A stretch of 32,385 nucleotides of DNA from Candidatus Competibacteraceae bacterium (GCA_024641125.1 JAHEDQ010000024.1:1-32385), one strand, 5' to 3'; counted from the stretch's first letter, positions 17,886 through 27,749 are shown. Notes: generated by a model from the sequence alone, not told the origin. A program made the numbers and translations.

Positions 17886-19052
17886 ATGAGCCAAACGCTG
17901 GAACTGACCCAAACCTTGATCCGGGCGCCCTCGCTGACACCGGACGATGCGGGTTGTCAGGATGTGTTGATCGAACGGCTGGTGCGCCTCGGGTTTAAGG
18001 TCGAGCGCATGCTTTTCGGCGAGGTGTCCAATTTTTGGGCCCGCAGAGGCACAACCGGCCCATTACTGGCCTTCGCTGGCCACACCGACGTGGTGCCGCC
18101 CGGGCCGGTGGAGCAATGGGACAGCGACCCGTTCACGCCGGAGATTCGGCACGGTCATCTTTACGGCCGCGGCGCGGCGGATATGAAGGGCTCCTTGGCC
18201 GCCATGGTGGTCGCCTCCGAGCGATTTCTTGCCAAATCTCCGGATCACCGAGGCAGTATTGGTTTTCTCATAACCAGCGATGAGGAAGGTTTAGCGGTGG
18301 ATGGGACTCGGCGGGTGATCGAGACCTTGCAAGCGCGGAGCGAGCGAATAGATTGGTGTCTGGTGGGTGAACCCTCCAGCGCTGATGAGGTCGCGGATAC
18401 GGTAAAGAACGGGCGCCGGGGTTCGCTACATGGTCGTCTTACTTTCCGCGGTGTCCAAGGGCATGTGGCGTATCCACACCTGGCGGAAAACCCGATTCAC
18501 GGTATCGGCCGTCTGATCGCAGATTTGGCGGATGAGACCTGGGATCATGGTAACGCGTTTTTCCCTCCAACCAGCTTTCAAATGTCCAACATCTGGTCCG
18601 GCACCGGGGCGACCAACGTGATTCCCGGTTCGCTCGATTTGCTGTTCAATTTCCGCTACTCGACCGAATCCACTGCCCATACGCTCCAGGCCAGGGTGGA
18701 AGCCATGGTGGAGCAGCATGTTCTAAACGAGGAACTGCGCACCCAAAGCAAGTATCCCTACGAGTTGCTTTGGAACCTGTCCGGAGAACCTTTCCTGACG
18801 CCCGAGGGTGAGTTGCTGGAGGCGGTGCAGGACTCCATTCGTGCGATCATCGGCCGAGGCGCGACACTGTCCACCGCCGGCGGCACCTCGGACGGTCGAT
18901 TCATTGCGCCCACCGGAGCCCAGGTAGTAGAACTCGGACCGGTGAACCGAAGCATACATAAAGTCAATGAATGTGTACGGGTTCAGGATCTGGATCGATT
19001 GACGGATATCTATCAGGCCCTTCTGCGGCGGTTGCTGATACCCAGGGATTGA
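17886..19052 (+). CDS. dapE: Succinyl-diaminopimelate desuccinylase
   Basis: Dinuclear zinc peptidase-like enzyme releasing succinate from N-succinyl-LL-diaminopimelate. The 388-residue protein shows the M20 family ligands: AGHTDVV (His66, catalytic Asp68), GRGAADMKG (Asp99), TSDEEG (Glu133-Glu134), a Glu162 in GEPSS, and His358 in [20 protein letters not shown] is a DapE-typical loop. AAGGGG precedes the ATG by four bases. About ten residues longer than usual, mainly at the C-terminus. Confidence 0.97.
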   Translation: MSQTLELTQTLIRAPSLTPDDAGCQDVLIERLVRLGFKVERMLFGEVSNFWARRGTTGPLLAFAGHTDVVPPGPVEQWDSDPFTPEIRHGHLYGRGAADMKGSLAAMVVASERFLAKSPDHRGSIGFLITSDEEGLAVDGTRRVIETLQARSERIDWCLVGEPSSADEVADTVKNGRRGSLHGRLTFRGVQGHVAYPHLAENPIHGIGRLIADLADETWDHGNAFFPPTSFQMSNIWSGTGATNVIPGSLDLLFNFRYSTESTAHTLQARVEAMVEQHVLNEELRTQSKYPYELLWNLSGEPFLTPEGELLEAVQDSIRAIIGRGATLSTAGGTSDGRFIAPTGAQVVELGPVNRSIHKVNECVRVQDLDRLTDIYQALLRRLLIPRD

Positions 19053-19053
19053 T

Positions 19054-19078
19054 GAAATTGATCGGGATGGATCATTTC
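19054..19078. terminator. Possible bidirectional terminator hairpin after dapE
   Basis: Between the convergent dapE and tsaB genes, GAAATTGATC (19054-19063) and GATCATTTC (19070-19078) pair with one bulged base around GGGATG. A second small stem, GGACC/GGTCC (19096-19109), follows. Neither has a clear T-run, so they may be weak terminators at most. Confidence 0.28.
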
Positions 19079-19115
19079 GAACCCGTCCTCAATCCGGACC
19101 ATTCGGTCCCTCTGT

Positions 19116-19793
19116 CTAAACCTGCTTGACGGCCACCTGATCCCTTAGATAGGTGGGGTGTCCCGCCGCTGCCGGCACACCGCCGCCGGACGCCAGAATG
19201 GGGCGAGCCAGGGCGAGCATGTCCCGGGCATCCGGAAAATGAGGCTCGGCTCGCACAGTGAGTGCACCGTCATCCACGCGGCGAAGGGTATCGGGATAGC
19301 GAATCCAAGCGCTGCCGACGCCGACCCAGGCTCCTGGACCCAGCGCCGGTCGGGCCTGGGGAGAGCAGACACGTTCCTCGCCCTGCAGTCGCGTCTGACC
19401 GGTGACCGTGTCGAACTGTCCCCAGTACACTTCGCCCATACGCGCGTCCAGCGCAACCGCGAATTGAGTGCCCCCAAACCTTCGTCGGGCACCCAGTGCC
19501 ATGGCCGCGAGAGTGGAAACGGGCAATACCGGGCAGGATGCCGCCATAGCCAGCCCCTGGGCGGTGGCCACACCGATTCTTACACCGGTGAAGGATCCCG
19601 GCCCGCGACCGAACACCACCGCAGTCAGCTCGGATGGCCTGACCTGCGCATCCGCCAGAACCGCCTCGACCATGCTAAGCAGCCGGTCCGCGTGACCCCG
19701 CTGGGTGACCAGGAATCGCCGCCGGGTTTCGATGCCGTCGTCGAAGGCCACGGAACAGGCCTCGGTGCAGGTGTCCAGCGCCAGCAGATTCAC
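19116..19793 (-). CDS. tsaB: tRNA threonylcarbamoyladenosine biosynthesis protein TsaB
   Basis: Partner of TsaD and TsaE in making N6-threonylcarbamoyladenosine at position 37 of ANN-decoding tRNAs; TsaB scaffolds TsaD and is catalytically degenerate. The 225-residue protein has the ASKHA-fold start LLALDTCTEACSVA and the diagnostic FGRGPGSFTGVRIG (61-74). It starts at GTG (19791-19793), overlapping the yoaA stop as GTGA, so translation is coupled to yoaA as in the E. coli yoaA-tsaB pair. Confidence 0.95.
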   Translation of the reverse strand: MNLLALDTCTEACSVAFDDGIETRRRFLVTQRGHADRLLSMVEAVLADAQVRPSELTAVVFGRGPGSFTGVRIGVATAQGLAMAASCPVLPVSTLAAMALGARRRFGGTQFAVALDARMGEVYWGQFDTVTGQTRLQGEERVCSPQARPALGPGAWVGVGSAWIRYPDTLRRVDDGALTVRAEPHFPDARDMLALARPILASGGGVPAAAGHPTYLRDQVAVKQV

Positions 19794-21721
19794 GCTTCGG
19801 ACTCCGACGCCGCGGCGCGCTCCAAATCGAAAAAGCGGCGCACCACGTCCAGGCGACGGGTGCGGGTCATGGGCGGAAGGCTGTCCAGAAACAGGCGACC
19901 GTAATCCCGTTTTAGCAGCCGCGGATCACATAAAACCAGCACGCCACGATCATCTACATCACGGATCAATCTACCCACGCCCTGTTTGAGGCCGATCACA
20001 GCCTCGGGCAGCTGATGGCTGCGAAAAGCGTTTACCCCCCGCCCGCGTAACGATTCGATCCGGGCAGCCATGATAGGGTCGCCGGGCGATCCGAAGGGCA
20101 AGCGGTCGATGATGACACAGGACAACGCATCGCCACGCACATCCACACCCTCCCAGAAGCTGGCTGTGCCCAGCAGTACGCCGTTGTCAATCTCCCGAAA
20201 TTGCTCCAGCAACTCGTGCCGTGGCATGCGGCCCTGGACCAACAGCGGGAATTCGACCCGTTGGCCCAGTCGCTCGGCGGCATCTTCCAGCGCTCGATAA
20301 CTGGTAAACAGAACGAAGGCGCGTCCCTGGCTCATTTCCAGTACCGGCACGGCCGCCTCCACCACCGCCGCGTTGTAATCCGATGAACTTGGATCGGGCA
20401 TGCCCACGGGATGGTAAAGAACCGCGTGGCGGCGGTAGTCGAATGGGCTGTCCAGGCACAGCGTTTGCGCGTCGGCAAGGCCCAACTGTTCGCGGAAATG
20501 GTCGAATGCCCCATCCACCGCCAGGGTAGCCGAGGTGAAGACCCAGCCGGCTCGATGCCGCTGCCGGCTTTGTTCGAACGCATCGGCAACATCCAGCGGC
20601 GTCAGGGTCAGGGTGAAGCTTCTGCGGTGGGTCTCGTACCAGGCTACATGGGAGTCGTCACTGCCGCTCCGCAGCAACGTCAGCCGGGCTCGCAGACCGT
20701 CGCAGCGTTGGCGGCAATTATCGAGACCCCGGCTGCGCGGTGCCTCGCCTTTCAGCCATCCGCCCAGATCCTCCAATGCATCCGCGACCAGGGTCAGGAA
20801 ATGCACCACTTCAGGCCGATTCGCCACCTCCTTCCACGGTCCCTTGTGCAGAGACTCGCCCAGCGCCAGTCGGAGCCCGCGTACGCCATGCTCCACCGCC
20901 TCGGCGGCAGCGGGCCTTGCCGCCACTTTACCATTGGCCGCGAGATGCTCGGCGACCGTGTCTCGGGCGAGGTCCGATAATTGACGACCCCCAAGGCTGA
21001 TGCTGAAAAACTGTGCGGCCGTGTCCGGCAACTGATGGGCTTCATCCACCACAATCGCGTCCGCTGTCGGCAGCAGTTCGGCCACGCCCCCTTCTCTCAG
21101 CGCGAGATCGGCCAGCAACAGATGATGGTTGACCACCACCAGGCCCGCCTCCTGGGCGGCGCGGCGGGCACGCATCAAATGGCACTCCGCCAGTTTCGGG
21201 CAGTCCTGGCCCAGGCAGTTGTCCCGGTTTGAGGTCACCAGAGGCCATATCGGCGCACCTTCGGGAATTTCGCCCGCTTCCGATATGTCCCCGCTTTGGG
21301 TCGTTAGCGCCCATCGGCGAATGGTGGCCAGGTCGGACTGCTGAGCAGGGGTATGATCCTGCCCCTCGCGGAGCGCCAGACGGTGGAGGCAGAGATAATT
21401 GCCGCGTCCCTTGAGCAGCGCGATTGTCGCCTTGGAGTCCAGCACCGCCAGGGCCGTGGGCAAATCCTTGTGGAACAGCTGATCCTGGAGTGTTTTGGTG
21501 CCGGTGGACACCAGGACCTTTTTCTCCGACAGAAGGGCCGGAATCAAATACGCCAGGGTCTTGCCCGTGCCGGTTCCTGCTTCACACACCAGGACACCCC
21601 GGGATGCAATGGTTCCCGCCACCGCTTCAGCCATGGCGATTTGCTGAGCGCGGGGTGCATACCCCGGCAGGTGCTGCGCAAATGGTCCGTTGTCCGTGAA
21701 AATTTCCCCGGTCGAATTCAT
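19790..21721 (-). CDS. yoaA: DinG-family ATP-dependent DNA helicase YoaA
   Basis: XPD/DinG-type superfamily 2 5'-3' helicase, implicated in replication-fork repair; E. coli YoaA works with the polymerase chi subunit. The 643-residue protein has Walker A EAGTGTGKT (47-55), DEAH at 226-229, and four cysteines (111, 169, 174, 180) spaced for an iron-sulfur cluster. The C-terminal helicase motifs include GTASFWEGVDVRG and QGVGRLIRD. Length and the tsaB neighbour favour YoaA over DinG (about 716 residues). Its start overlaps the end of the upstream lipoprotein gene by ATGA. Confidence 0.93.
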   Translation of the reverse strand: MNSTGEIFTDNGPFAQHLPGYAPRAQQIAMAEAVAGTIASRGVLVCEAGTGTGKTLAYLIPALLSEKKVLVSTGTKTLQDQLFHKDLPTALAVLDSKATIALLKGRGNYLCLHRLALREGQDHTPAQQSDLATIRRWALTTQSGDISEAGEIPEGAPIWPLVTSNRDNCLGQDCPKLAECHLMRARRAAQEAGLVVVNHHLLLADLALREGGVAELLPTADAIVVDEAHQLPDTAAQFFSISLGGRQLSDLARDTVAEHLAANGKVAARPAAAEAVEHGVRGLRLALGESLHKGPWKEVANRPEVVHFLTLVADALEDLGGWLKGEAPRSRGLDNCRQRCDGLRARLTLLRSGSDDSHVAWYETHRRSFTLTLTPLDVADAFEQSRQRHRAGWVFTSATLAVDGAFDHFREQLGLADAQTLCLDSPFDYRRHAVLYHPVGMPDPSSSDYNAAVVEAAVPVLEMSQGRAFVLFTSYRALEDAAERLGQRVEFPLLVQGRMPRHELLEQFREIDNGVLLGTASFWEGVDVRGDALSCVIIDRLPFGSPGDPIMAARIESLRGRGVNAFRSHQLPEAVIGLKQGVGRLIRDVDDRGVLVLCDPRLLKRDYGRLFLDSLPPMTRTRRLDVVRRFFDLERAAASESEA

Positions 21722-22347
21722 GGGCTGCGTTCGACCGCCAGCGCTTGGTCTGCCGCTTCACTGGCGCCGCTGGCGTCACCATAAGCCTTGCGGGCCTGTT
21801 CGATCAGTCGCCAGTTGGCGGCCTGCAGGCGGCGATCGTGGGCGGCGAGGGCGTTGGAGCGCAGCGCCAGGGATTCCGACTCCCGATACTGACCCTGTCC
21901 GAAGGTCACTTTGCTCAGATCATGCCAGAGACCGGCGTTGCCCGGCTCGATGCGCACGGCGCGTTCCAGGGTTGCGGCGGCTCGGTCAAGGTTTCCGGAA
22001 GCGGCCTGTCGGCCTGCGGTATCGACCAAGGCCACCACCGCGGCGCTGTTACTGACTGACATGCCGGCCTGCGGCAAGGATTGGGCCTGGGGTTCAGAGG
22101 CCGGCGGCGCCGTTTCCACAAACACAGGCGTGAAGCTACCGCTGCGATCCACCTTGCCCACTTCCACACCGTCCCTGGGCTGCGTCGTGTCAGGCTGAGA
22201 CGCAGTCCGTGGATCAACCACCGGCGGCAGGCTGGCCGGTTTCTCCGGGCTGCCGCTACAGGCGCTGAGCAGTACCAGCACCAGCAGAGGCCAGGGCAGC
22301 GAGCGTGAGCCGTGCCGGCGGTCTAGTTGAAAAGATTCTGAAACCAC
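21718..22347 (-). CDS. TPR-repeat lipoprotein
   Basis: A 209-residue protein with a basic N-terminus, hydrophobic segment LPWPLLVLVLLSAC and a lipobox (LSAC, lipidated Cys30), so it is an exported lipoprotein. A Pro/Ser/Thr-rich linker (about 31-95) leads to one or two TPR-like helices (about 105-150; NLDRAAATLERAVRIEPGNAGLWHDL). Such proteins next to PBP1b genes suggest a role at the cell wall, perhaps as a synthase cofactor, but that is inference from position. The only Met start overlaps the mrcB end by 25 bases. Confidence 0.8.
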   Translation of the reverse strand: MVSESFQLDRRHGSRSLPWPLLVLVLLSACSGSPEKPASLPPVVDPRTASQPDTTQPRDGVEVGKVDRSGSFTPVFVETAPPASEPQAQSLPQAGMSVSNSAAVVALVDTAGRQAASGNLDRAAATLERAVRIEPGNAGLWHDLSKVTFGQGQYRESESLALRSNALAAHDRRLQAANWRLIEQARKAYGDASGASEAADQALAVERSP

Positions 22348-24665
22348 GATCCGATACCTGTTGGGTTGTCATTGCCGTCGGCGCCGCAACTGGAACGCTC
22401 CGAAAGCGGGGTCTTTCTTAAGAACGGAACCCGGACGGCACGGTTGCAGTTCGAATCGGTGCTCAGGCCATTCTCCGCATCCACCCATCGCCACTCGACA
22501 TCGGTCGGTGTGTTGGGTGCCAAAGGCAGCAGGCCAAGCGTCTTGACTGCATCGCCGAAAATGCGGAGCGCACCCCCGGCCCCGCTGAGCCCCGCCGGCT
22601 GGTTGTCGTCGCGCCCAAGCCAGACGACGCCCAAGACGTTGCCGGAATAGGCTGCGAACCACGAGTCACGGGCACCATCGGTGGTTCCTGTTTTCCCGGC
22701 CATGTGCCACGACTCCGGCACTTTACTGGTCAGGGATTGACCGGTGCCCCGGGTCACCACCTCCTGCAGGGCTTTGGTGGTAAGAAATACCGCCCCAGGG
22801 TCGGCTACATTTTCCACTTTCAGAGAATATCGTTGCAATGGGGTACCGTCCGCTGCCACCACCTCCCGTATCGCGCGCAGCGGCATGCGAAAGCCCCCAC
22901 TGGACAGGATCTGGTACAGGCTGGCGACCTGGATTGGGGCCAACTCCAACGCCCCCAGAGCGAGCGACGGGTAGGCAGGGGGACGTTGCTCGAGTCCATA
23001 GCGCTGGAAATCTCCCGCCAGCGGGGCGATCCCCAGGTCCAGCGCCAGGCGCACGGTCGCCACGTTGTAGGAGTTTGCCAGCGCCACGTGCAAGGGCACC
23101 GGTCCGTGAAACTTGCGATCGTAGTTCTGCGGAGTCCACGGTTGGCGATTGGGCTGCTCGATCACCAGCGGCCCGTCGTCCAGCCAGGTCATCAAATCGT
23201 AGCGTTGAGGTTGTGACAGGGCCCGCAGGTATACAAACGGCTTGACCAGGGATCCTATTGGGCGCCGGGCATCCAGGGCGCGGTTGAAACCGACTTCGCG
23301 GGCATCCCGTCCGCCAACCAGTGCCAGTAACTCACCGGTCTGGGTGTCGGTGAACACAGCCGCCCCCTGCAGTGAGTTCGCCGTTAACCCGTGCCGTCGC
23401 TCCAGAATCGGCAAGCCTCCGGACAAGGCCTTTTCGGCCGATTGCTGAACCGTGAGATCCAGCGTAGTGAAGATCTGCAGCCCCTCGCTGGTCAGATCCT
23501 CGTCCAGATAATCCTGTTTGAGCTGGCGTCGGACCAGGTCCAGAAAGGCGGGATAAGGCGTTACCCCACCACGGGTTTTGCGGCCCACGCCCAGGGGCTG
23601 GCGCACGGCGTTTTCCAACTCATTCCGTGTCAGTACCCCCTGTTCATGCATCGAAGCCAGCACCACGTCCCGTCGCTCGCGAGCGCGTTCGCGGTAGCGC
23701 CGTGGATCGTAATAGGAGGGACCCTTTACCAGACCGATCAGCAATGCAATCTGATCGTTTGGCAACTCCGACAGGGGTCGACCGAAGTAAAACTGGCTGG
23801 CCAGACCGAAACCGTGGATGGCGCGACCGCCGTCCTGCCCCAGATATACCTCGTTAACGTAGGCCTCCAGGATTTCGTCTTTGTCGTAGCGCCACTCCAC
23901 CAGCACGGCCATGAGTGCCTCGGTGACCTTGCGCTGCAGCGTGCGTTCCGGGGTGAGAAAGAAATTCTTAACCAGTTGCTGGGTCAAGGTGCTGCCCCCC
24001 TGCACCGTACGACCGGCCCGCAGATTCGCGATCAGGGCACGCAGTATCGCTTTGGCGTCCACCCCGCCATGGGCATGGAATTTTCGGTCCTCCACCGCGA
24101 TCAATCCGCTCACCAACAGCGCTGGAAGCTGATCCCGGCGCAGCAGCACCCGGTCTTCATGGTGGGCCGGGTAGATACCCGCCATCAGGGCCGGATCGAG
24201 CCGCACCAGACCCGGGCTGCTGCCGTCCGCACCCCGCAGGCTGCTCAGCCCTGCCCGATCAAATCGGACGGTGACTCTCATGGAGGGTTCGGGACCGTCC
24301 CAAAACCGGAAACCGCGGGTGCTGATGTCTACCGAGTCGCTGCCCAGCCGGTAGGTTCCCGGCCGCTCCGGCACATTGGTTTTCCGATACCCCAGTGTTT
24401 CGAGATGGGCAGTCAGCTGCCCGGGGCCAAGCTGCAGTCCCGCATAAAGCTCCATTGGCCGCGCATACACCCGCGCCGGCACCGACCAGCGTTTGCCTTC
24501 GAACTGGCGACGCACCACCCCGTCCAGATAGGCACCATAGAACACGACCGCCACGGTGATCAGCAACAACAGCGCGAACAGCAGCTTCAGCCAGCCGAAG
24601 TGCCGGGTTTTGGGCGTCTTACGCTTGCGCGCTCGGGCAGATTTTTTTTTTCGTTTCGCGGCCAT
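22323..24665 (-). CDS. mrcB: Penicillin-binding protein 1B (bifunctional peptidoglycan synthase)
   Basis: Class A PBP that polymerises and cross-links peptidoglycan in the periplasm. The 780-residue protein has a Lys/Arg-rich cytoplasmic tail (1-22), a membrane helix (about 27-48), a UB2H-like regulatory region (about 60-150) with VPARVYARP, and a GT51 domain (catalytic Glu192 in VEDRKFHAHGG; GGSTLTQQLVKN from 223). The transpeptidase domain has Ser472-Leu-Val-Lys475, SYN 532-534 and KTG 658-660. UB2H marks PBP1B rather than PBP1A and is where LpoB-type lipoproteins act. The N-terminal Lys codons form a run of ten A residues. Confidence 0.97.
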   Translation of the reverse strand: MAAKRKKKSARARKRKTPKTRHFGWLKLLFALLLLITVAVVFYGAYLDGVVRRQFEGKRWSVPARVYARPMELYAGLQLGPGQLTAHLETLGYRKTNVPERPGTYRLGSDSVDISTRGFRFWDGPEPSMRVTVRFDRAGLSSLRGADGSSPGLVRLDPALMAGIYPAHHEDRVLLRRDQLPALLVSGLIAVEDRKFHAHGGVDAKAILRALIANLRAGRTVQGGSTLTQQLVKNFFLTPERTLQRKVTEALMAVLVEWRYDKDEILEAYVNEVYLGQDGGRAIHGFGLASQFYFGRPLSELPNDQIALLIGLVKGPSYYDPRRYRERARERRDVVLASMHEQGVLTRNELENAVRQPLGVGRKTRGGVTPYPAFLDLVRRQLKQDYLDEDLTSEGLQIFTTLDLTVQQSAEKALSGGLPILERRHGLTANSLQGAAVFTDTQTGELLALVGGRDAREVGFNRALDARRPIGSLVKPFVYLRALSQPQRYDLMTWLDDGPLVIEQPNRQPWTPQNYDRKFHGPVPLHVALANSYNVATVRLALDLGIAPLAGDFQRYGLEQRPPAYPSLALGALELAPIQVASLYQILSSGGFRMPLRAIREVVAADGTPLQRYSLKVENVADPGAVFLTTKALQEVVTRGTGQSLTSKVPESWHMAGKTGTTDGARDSWFAAYSGNVLGVVWLGRDDNQPAGLSGAGGALRIFGDAVKTLGLLPLAPNTPTDVEWRWVDAENGLSTDSNCNRAVRVPFLRKTPLSERSSCGADGNDNPTGIGSWFQNLFN

Positions 24666-24685
24666 CGCTCTATGGCTTCATTCCC

Positions 24686-24719
24686 TTGACAGGACATCTG
24701 CGCCAAGCCCAGGTACTGT
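24686..24719 (+). promoter_or_regulatory. Candidate promoter for the phosphotransferase/kinase gene
   Basis: TTGACA at 24686-24691 is a perfect -35 consensus in the mrcB/kinase intergenic gap. No good -10 lies at 17 bases; TACTGT at 24714-24719 is weak and spaced 22 bases, so an activator or other factor may be needed. Confidence 0.25.
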
Positions 24720-24795
24720 TGCCGTCATCGGGCCGGGGTCCCTACGGGGCACTCCGGTTACCCGGCCTAAATTCACACACGAGCGGTTCCCCGGC

Positions 24796-26415
24796 ATGCA
24801 GCGCGAGTTCAAAACGCAAAACCGTTTGATCACCAATCTTCTCGCCCGCGCGAGAGCGACGGCGGCCGATCCCGCGTCGGTCAGGCATCTCGAGACCCAC
24901 ATTTCCCACGTTCTTCTGATTGACCAATATGCGTACAAAATCAAGAAAGCCCTTGATCTCGGATTTCTGGATTTCCGGGGTTTGGCGCGCCGTCGACACT
25001 ATTGCCAGGAGGAAATTCGACTCAACCGTCGTTTGGCGCCGCAAGTATACCTTGAAATGGTTCCCATCACGGGCACCGTTGATCAACCACATATCCGGGG
25101 GGGTTTGGGGCCGACGTTGGAGTATGCGGTGTGCATGCGTCGATTTCGTCAGCAGGATCTGTTCGACACCTTGGTGAGCGCAAACCGGCTTGCCCCTGCG
25201 CAGATCGCGGATGTCGCCGATCAACTGGTGGCGTTCCATCGCCTCGCTGAGGTATGCCCGGCCGCAGGCCGGGGGGGCGCATGCGACGTAGCGCATGCAG
25301 CCCTGGAAAACTTTGAACACCTGAAAGAGCCGTCCAACTCAAAGCCACTGACGGTCGAGATCGAGCGGCTTGAAACCTGGGTCCGCGATGCAGCTCAGGA
25401 ACTGACCCCGGTTTTCGACCAGCGCTTGACGGACGGGTTCGTGCGGGACTGCCACGGCGACGTGCACTGCGGAAATATCACCCTGGTGGACGGCCGTCCG
25501 GTGATTTTTGACTGTCTGGAGTTCGATGCAACTCTGCGCGCCATCGATGTCATGAACGAGCTGGCGTTTCTGGTCATGGATCTGGATTATCGACAGCGAC
25601 CGGATCTCGGAACCCTGGCCTTGAACCGCTACCTCGAGCAATCCGGCGACTACGAGGGTTGCGCCGTGCTGCCGTTCTATCTGGTCTACCGTGCACTGGT
25701 GCGAGCCAAAATCGAGGTGATTCGTGCCAGCCAGGCGCTGCCTGAAAGCGCCGTGTGTGTCCGCTCGGTTAGAGCGAGAGACAACTATCTGGGCTTGGCG
25801 CGACGCTATATCGAAGAAAAACGACCCTGGTTGGTTCTGATGCGCGGTTTCTCCGGATCCGGTAAGTCCACCATCAGTGACCGGTTGCTGGAGCAGACCC
25901 GATTTGTTCGGATTCGATCCGACGCCGTTCGCAAACAGCTGCACGGTCTTCAAGCCGATGCCCGCAGCGGCAGCGCACCCGACGCCGGGATCTACACCAT
26001 GCAGGCCGGTGAGTTGACCTACCGACGACTCGCAGATCTGTCGGTAAGCACACTGGCCGCGGGTTTCGCCACCCTGATTGACGCCACCAACCTCACCCTC
26101 GATCAGCGCATGCGGTTTAGAAATGTTGCGCATGATGGGCGTTTGCCCTTGGCCCTGGTTGACTGTATCGCCGACGAAGCCACGCTGAGGCGGAGAATTC
26201 AACAGCGTGCGGCACAGCATAAAGACATCTCAGAGGCGGATGAGGCGGTGCTGGAGCGGCAATTGCGGGTGGTTGATCCGCTCACACCGGATGAAACGGC
26301 GCATTCGGTACAGGTCGACGCCAGACATTCCATGGATGCCGGAACCCTTCTGCAGGCACTTCTGGAACGCGCTCGGGTTCCTGTTCACCAGCCCAAAAGC
26401 GGCTCGGGTTCGTAG
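24796..26415 (+). CDS. Fusion of aminoglycoside-phosphotransferase-like domain and P-loop kinase
   Basis: A 539-residue protein with two domains. The N-terminal part (about 1-330) is a protein-kinase-like APH fold with HGDVHCGN (His220-Asn227, catalytic Asp222) and FDCLEFD after Asp239, the metal site. The C-terminal part (about 343-520) has Walker A GFSGSGKST (351-359), typical of small-molecule P-loop kinases such as zeta-toxin-like or gluconate-kinase-like enzymes. This is the COG2187/COG0645 architecture; its substrate is unknown to me, and 'aminoglycoside' in the name does not imply resistance. An upstream ATG at 24556 would overlap mrcB by over 100 bases, so 24796 is preferred. rmuC follows after 47 bases. 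Confidence 0.85.
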   Translation: MQREFKTQNRLITNLLARARATAADPASVRHLETHISHVLLIDQYAYKIKKALDLGFLDFRGLARRRHYCQEEIRLNRRLAPQVYLEMVPITGTVDQPHIRGGLGPTLEYAVCMRRFRQQDLFDTLVSANRLAPAQIADVADQLVAFHRLAEVCPAAGRGGACDVAHAALENFEHLKEPSNSKPLTVEIERLETWVRDAAQELTPVFDQRLTDGFVRDCHGDVHCGNITLVDGRPVIFDCLEFDATLRAIDVMNELAFLVMDLDYRQRPDLGTLALNRYLEQSGDYEGCAVLPFYLVYRALVRAKIEVIRASQALPESAVCVRSVRARDNYLGLARRYIEEKRPWLVLMRGFSGSGKSTISDRLLEQTRFVRIRSDAVRKQLHGLQADARSGSAPDAGIYTMQAGELTYRRLADLSVSTLAAGFATLIDATNLTLDQRMRFRNVAHDGRLPLALVDCIADEATLRRRIQQRAAQHKDISEADEAVLERQLRVVDPLTPDETAHSVQVDARHSMDAGTLLQALLERARVPVHQPKSGSGS

Positions 26416-26462
26416 AATGACCGTGGGTTTTCTCCGCCGGCGGTTGGTGCCATAGTCCGACC

Positions 26463-27749
26463 ATGCTCGAACCCTATTGGTGGGCTGCCCTCGCCCTAGC
26501 AACTTTGTTTCTTGGACTGTTGTTTCTTCTGGTGCTGGGCCAGGCCCGAGTGCAGGAGCGCACTGCGCGCCTGGACGGTCGGTTGGAGGACCAGCAGCAT
26601 GCTGCTGACACCGCGCTGCGCGCTCTGGCCGATACCCGCGAGATGCTGGAACGCAGGCTGGGTGAAGATCGTGAGCGGATCGAGCTGGCCCTGTCGCGGC
26701 AGCGCGAATCCTTTGACCGGCGCCAGTTGCAAGCGCTCCGGACCATGCATCGCACCCTTCAGGCGGGCATGAGCGATGTCCGAAAGCAGGTGTCCGAGAC
26801 TCTGGTGCAGAATGCCGATCTGGTGGGGCAGCGGGTTGAAGGACTCACCGCCATTGTCGATCGCCGTCTGGGCGAAATCGGGACCACGATGGAAAACCGG
26901 CTCAGCGAAGGCTTGGAGCGGACCCAGGCCACATTCACCGATGTGGTCAGGCGCCTGGCGCTGATCGACGAAGCGCAAAAGAAACTGGCGGAACTCTCGA
27001 GCAATGTTGTCAGTCTGCAAGAGGTTTTGACCGACAAACGCTCACGGGGCGCTTTTGGTGAGGTGCAGCTGAATGCGCTGATCAGCAATGCGTTGCCTGA
27101 TTCGGCCTATCGATTCCAGCACACACTGTCCAACGCCAATCGCGCGGACTGCATCCTGTTTCTCCCTCCCCCGACTGGAAACGTGGTGATCGACGCCAAG
27201 TTTCCGTTGGAAAACTATCAGACCATGACCGATCCCGACGCAGCCGAAACCGAGCGCCGGGCGGCGGAGCGTCGATTCAAGGGTGACATCCGCAAACACA
27301 TCCAGGATGTATCGGTAAAATATCTGCTGCCTGGTGAAACCGCCGAGGGGGCGGTTTTGTTTGTACCCGCAGAGGCGGTGTTCGCCGAAATTCATGCACA
27401 CCACGGTGAGTTGGTGGAGATGGCCAATCGAGCACGGGTTTGGCTGGCCTCACCCACCACCTTGATGGCCATCCTGACGACCGCAAGGGCTGTGCTGAAA
27501 GACGATGCGACCCGCACCCAGGTGCACCAGATTCGCAGCCATTTGGATTTGCTGCGTGAGGACTTCCAGCGGTTCCAGAAGCGAATGGACAATCTTTCCC
27601 GCCACATAGATCAGGCGAATCGTGACGTGCAGGATGTGCATGCGTCAGCTCGCAAAATCACCCAGCATTTTACCCGCATCGAACAGGTGGAACTGAACGA
27701 GGCCGACCTCAACGTTGCCCGTGAACCGCCTCACCGGGAGTTGGACTGA
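26463..27749 (+). CDS. rmuC: DNA recombination protein RmuC
   Basis: Limits rearrangements at inverted repeats in E. coli; thought to be a nuclease-like protein. The 428-residue product has an N-terminal membrane helix (about 7-28) and a long Arg/Glu/Gln-rich coiled coil (about 30-190). The RmuC catalytic-like domain contains GAFGEVQLNALI, NRADCILFLPP and VVIDAKFPLENYQ, where the Asp-Lys core resembles PD-(D/E)XK nucleases. The ATG at 26463 has no strong binding site. Confidence 0.95.
   Translation: MLEPYWWAALALATLFLGLLFLLVLGQARVQERTARLDGRLEDQQHAADTALRALADTREMLERRLGEDRERIELALSRQRESFDRRQLQALRTMHRTLQAGMSDVRKQVSETLVQNADLVGQRVEGLTAIVDRRLGEIGTTMENRLSEGLERTQATFTDVVRRLALIDEAQKKLAELSSNVVSLQEVLTDKRSRGAFGEVQLNALISNALPDSAYRFQHTLSNANRADCILFLPPPTGNVVIDAKFPLENYQTMTDPDAAETERRAAERRFKGDIRKHIQDVSVKYLLPGETAEGAVLFVPAEAVFAEIHAHHGELVEMANRARVWLASPTTLMAILTTARAVLKDDATRTQVHQIRSHLDLLREDFQRFQKRMDNLSRHIDQANRDVQDVHASARKITQHFTRIEQVELNEADLNVAREPPHRELD

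Noticed and set aside
23391-24689. 432-codon plus-strand frame opposite mrcB
   Set aside because: Antisense shadow; mrcB has intact glycosyltransferase and transpeptidase motifs.
25339-26220. 293-codon minus-strand frame opposite the kinase fusion
   Set aside because: Shadow; the plus strand carries both kinase motifs in one frame.
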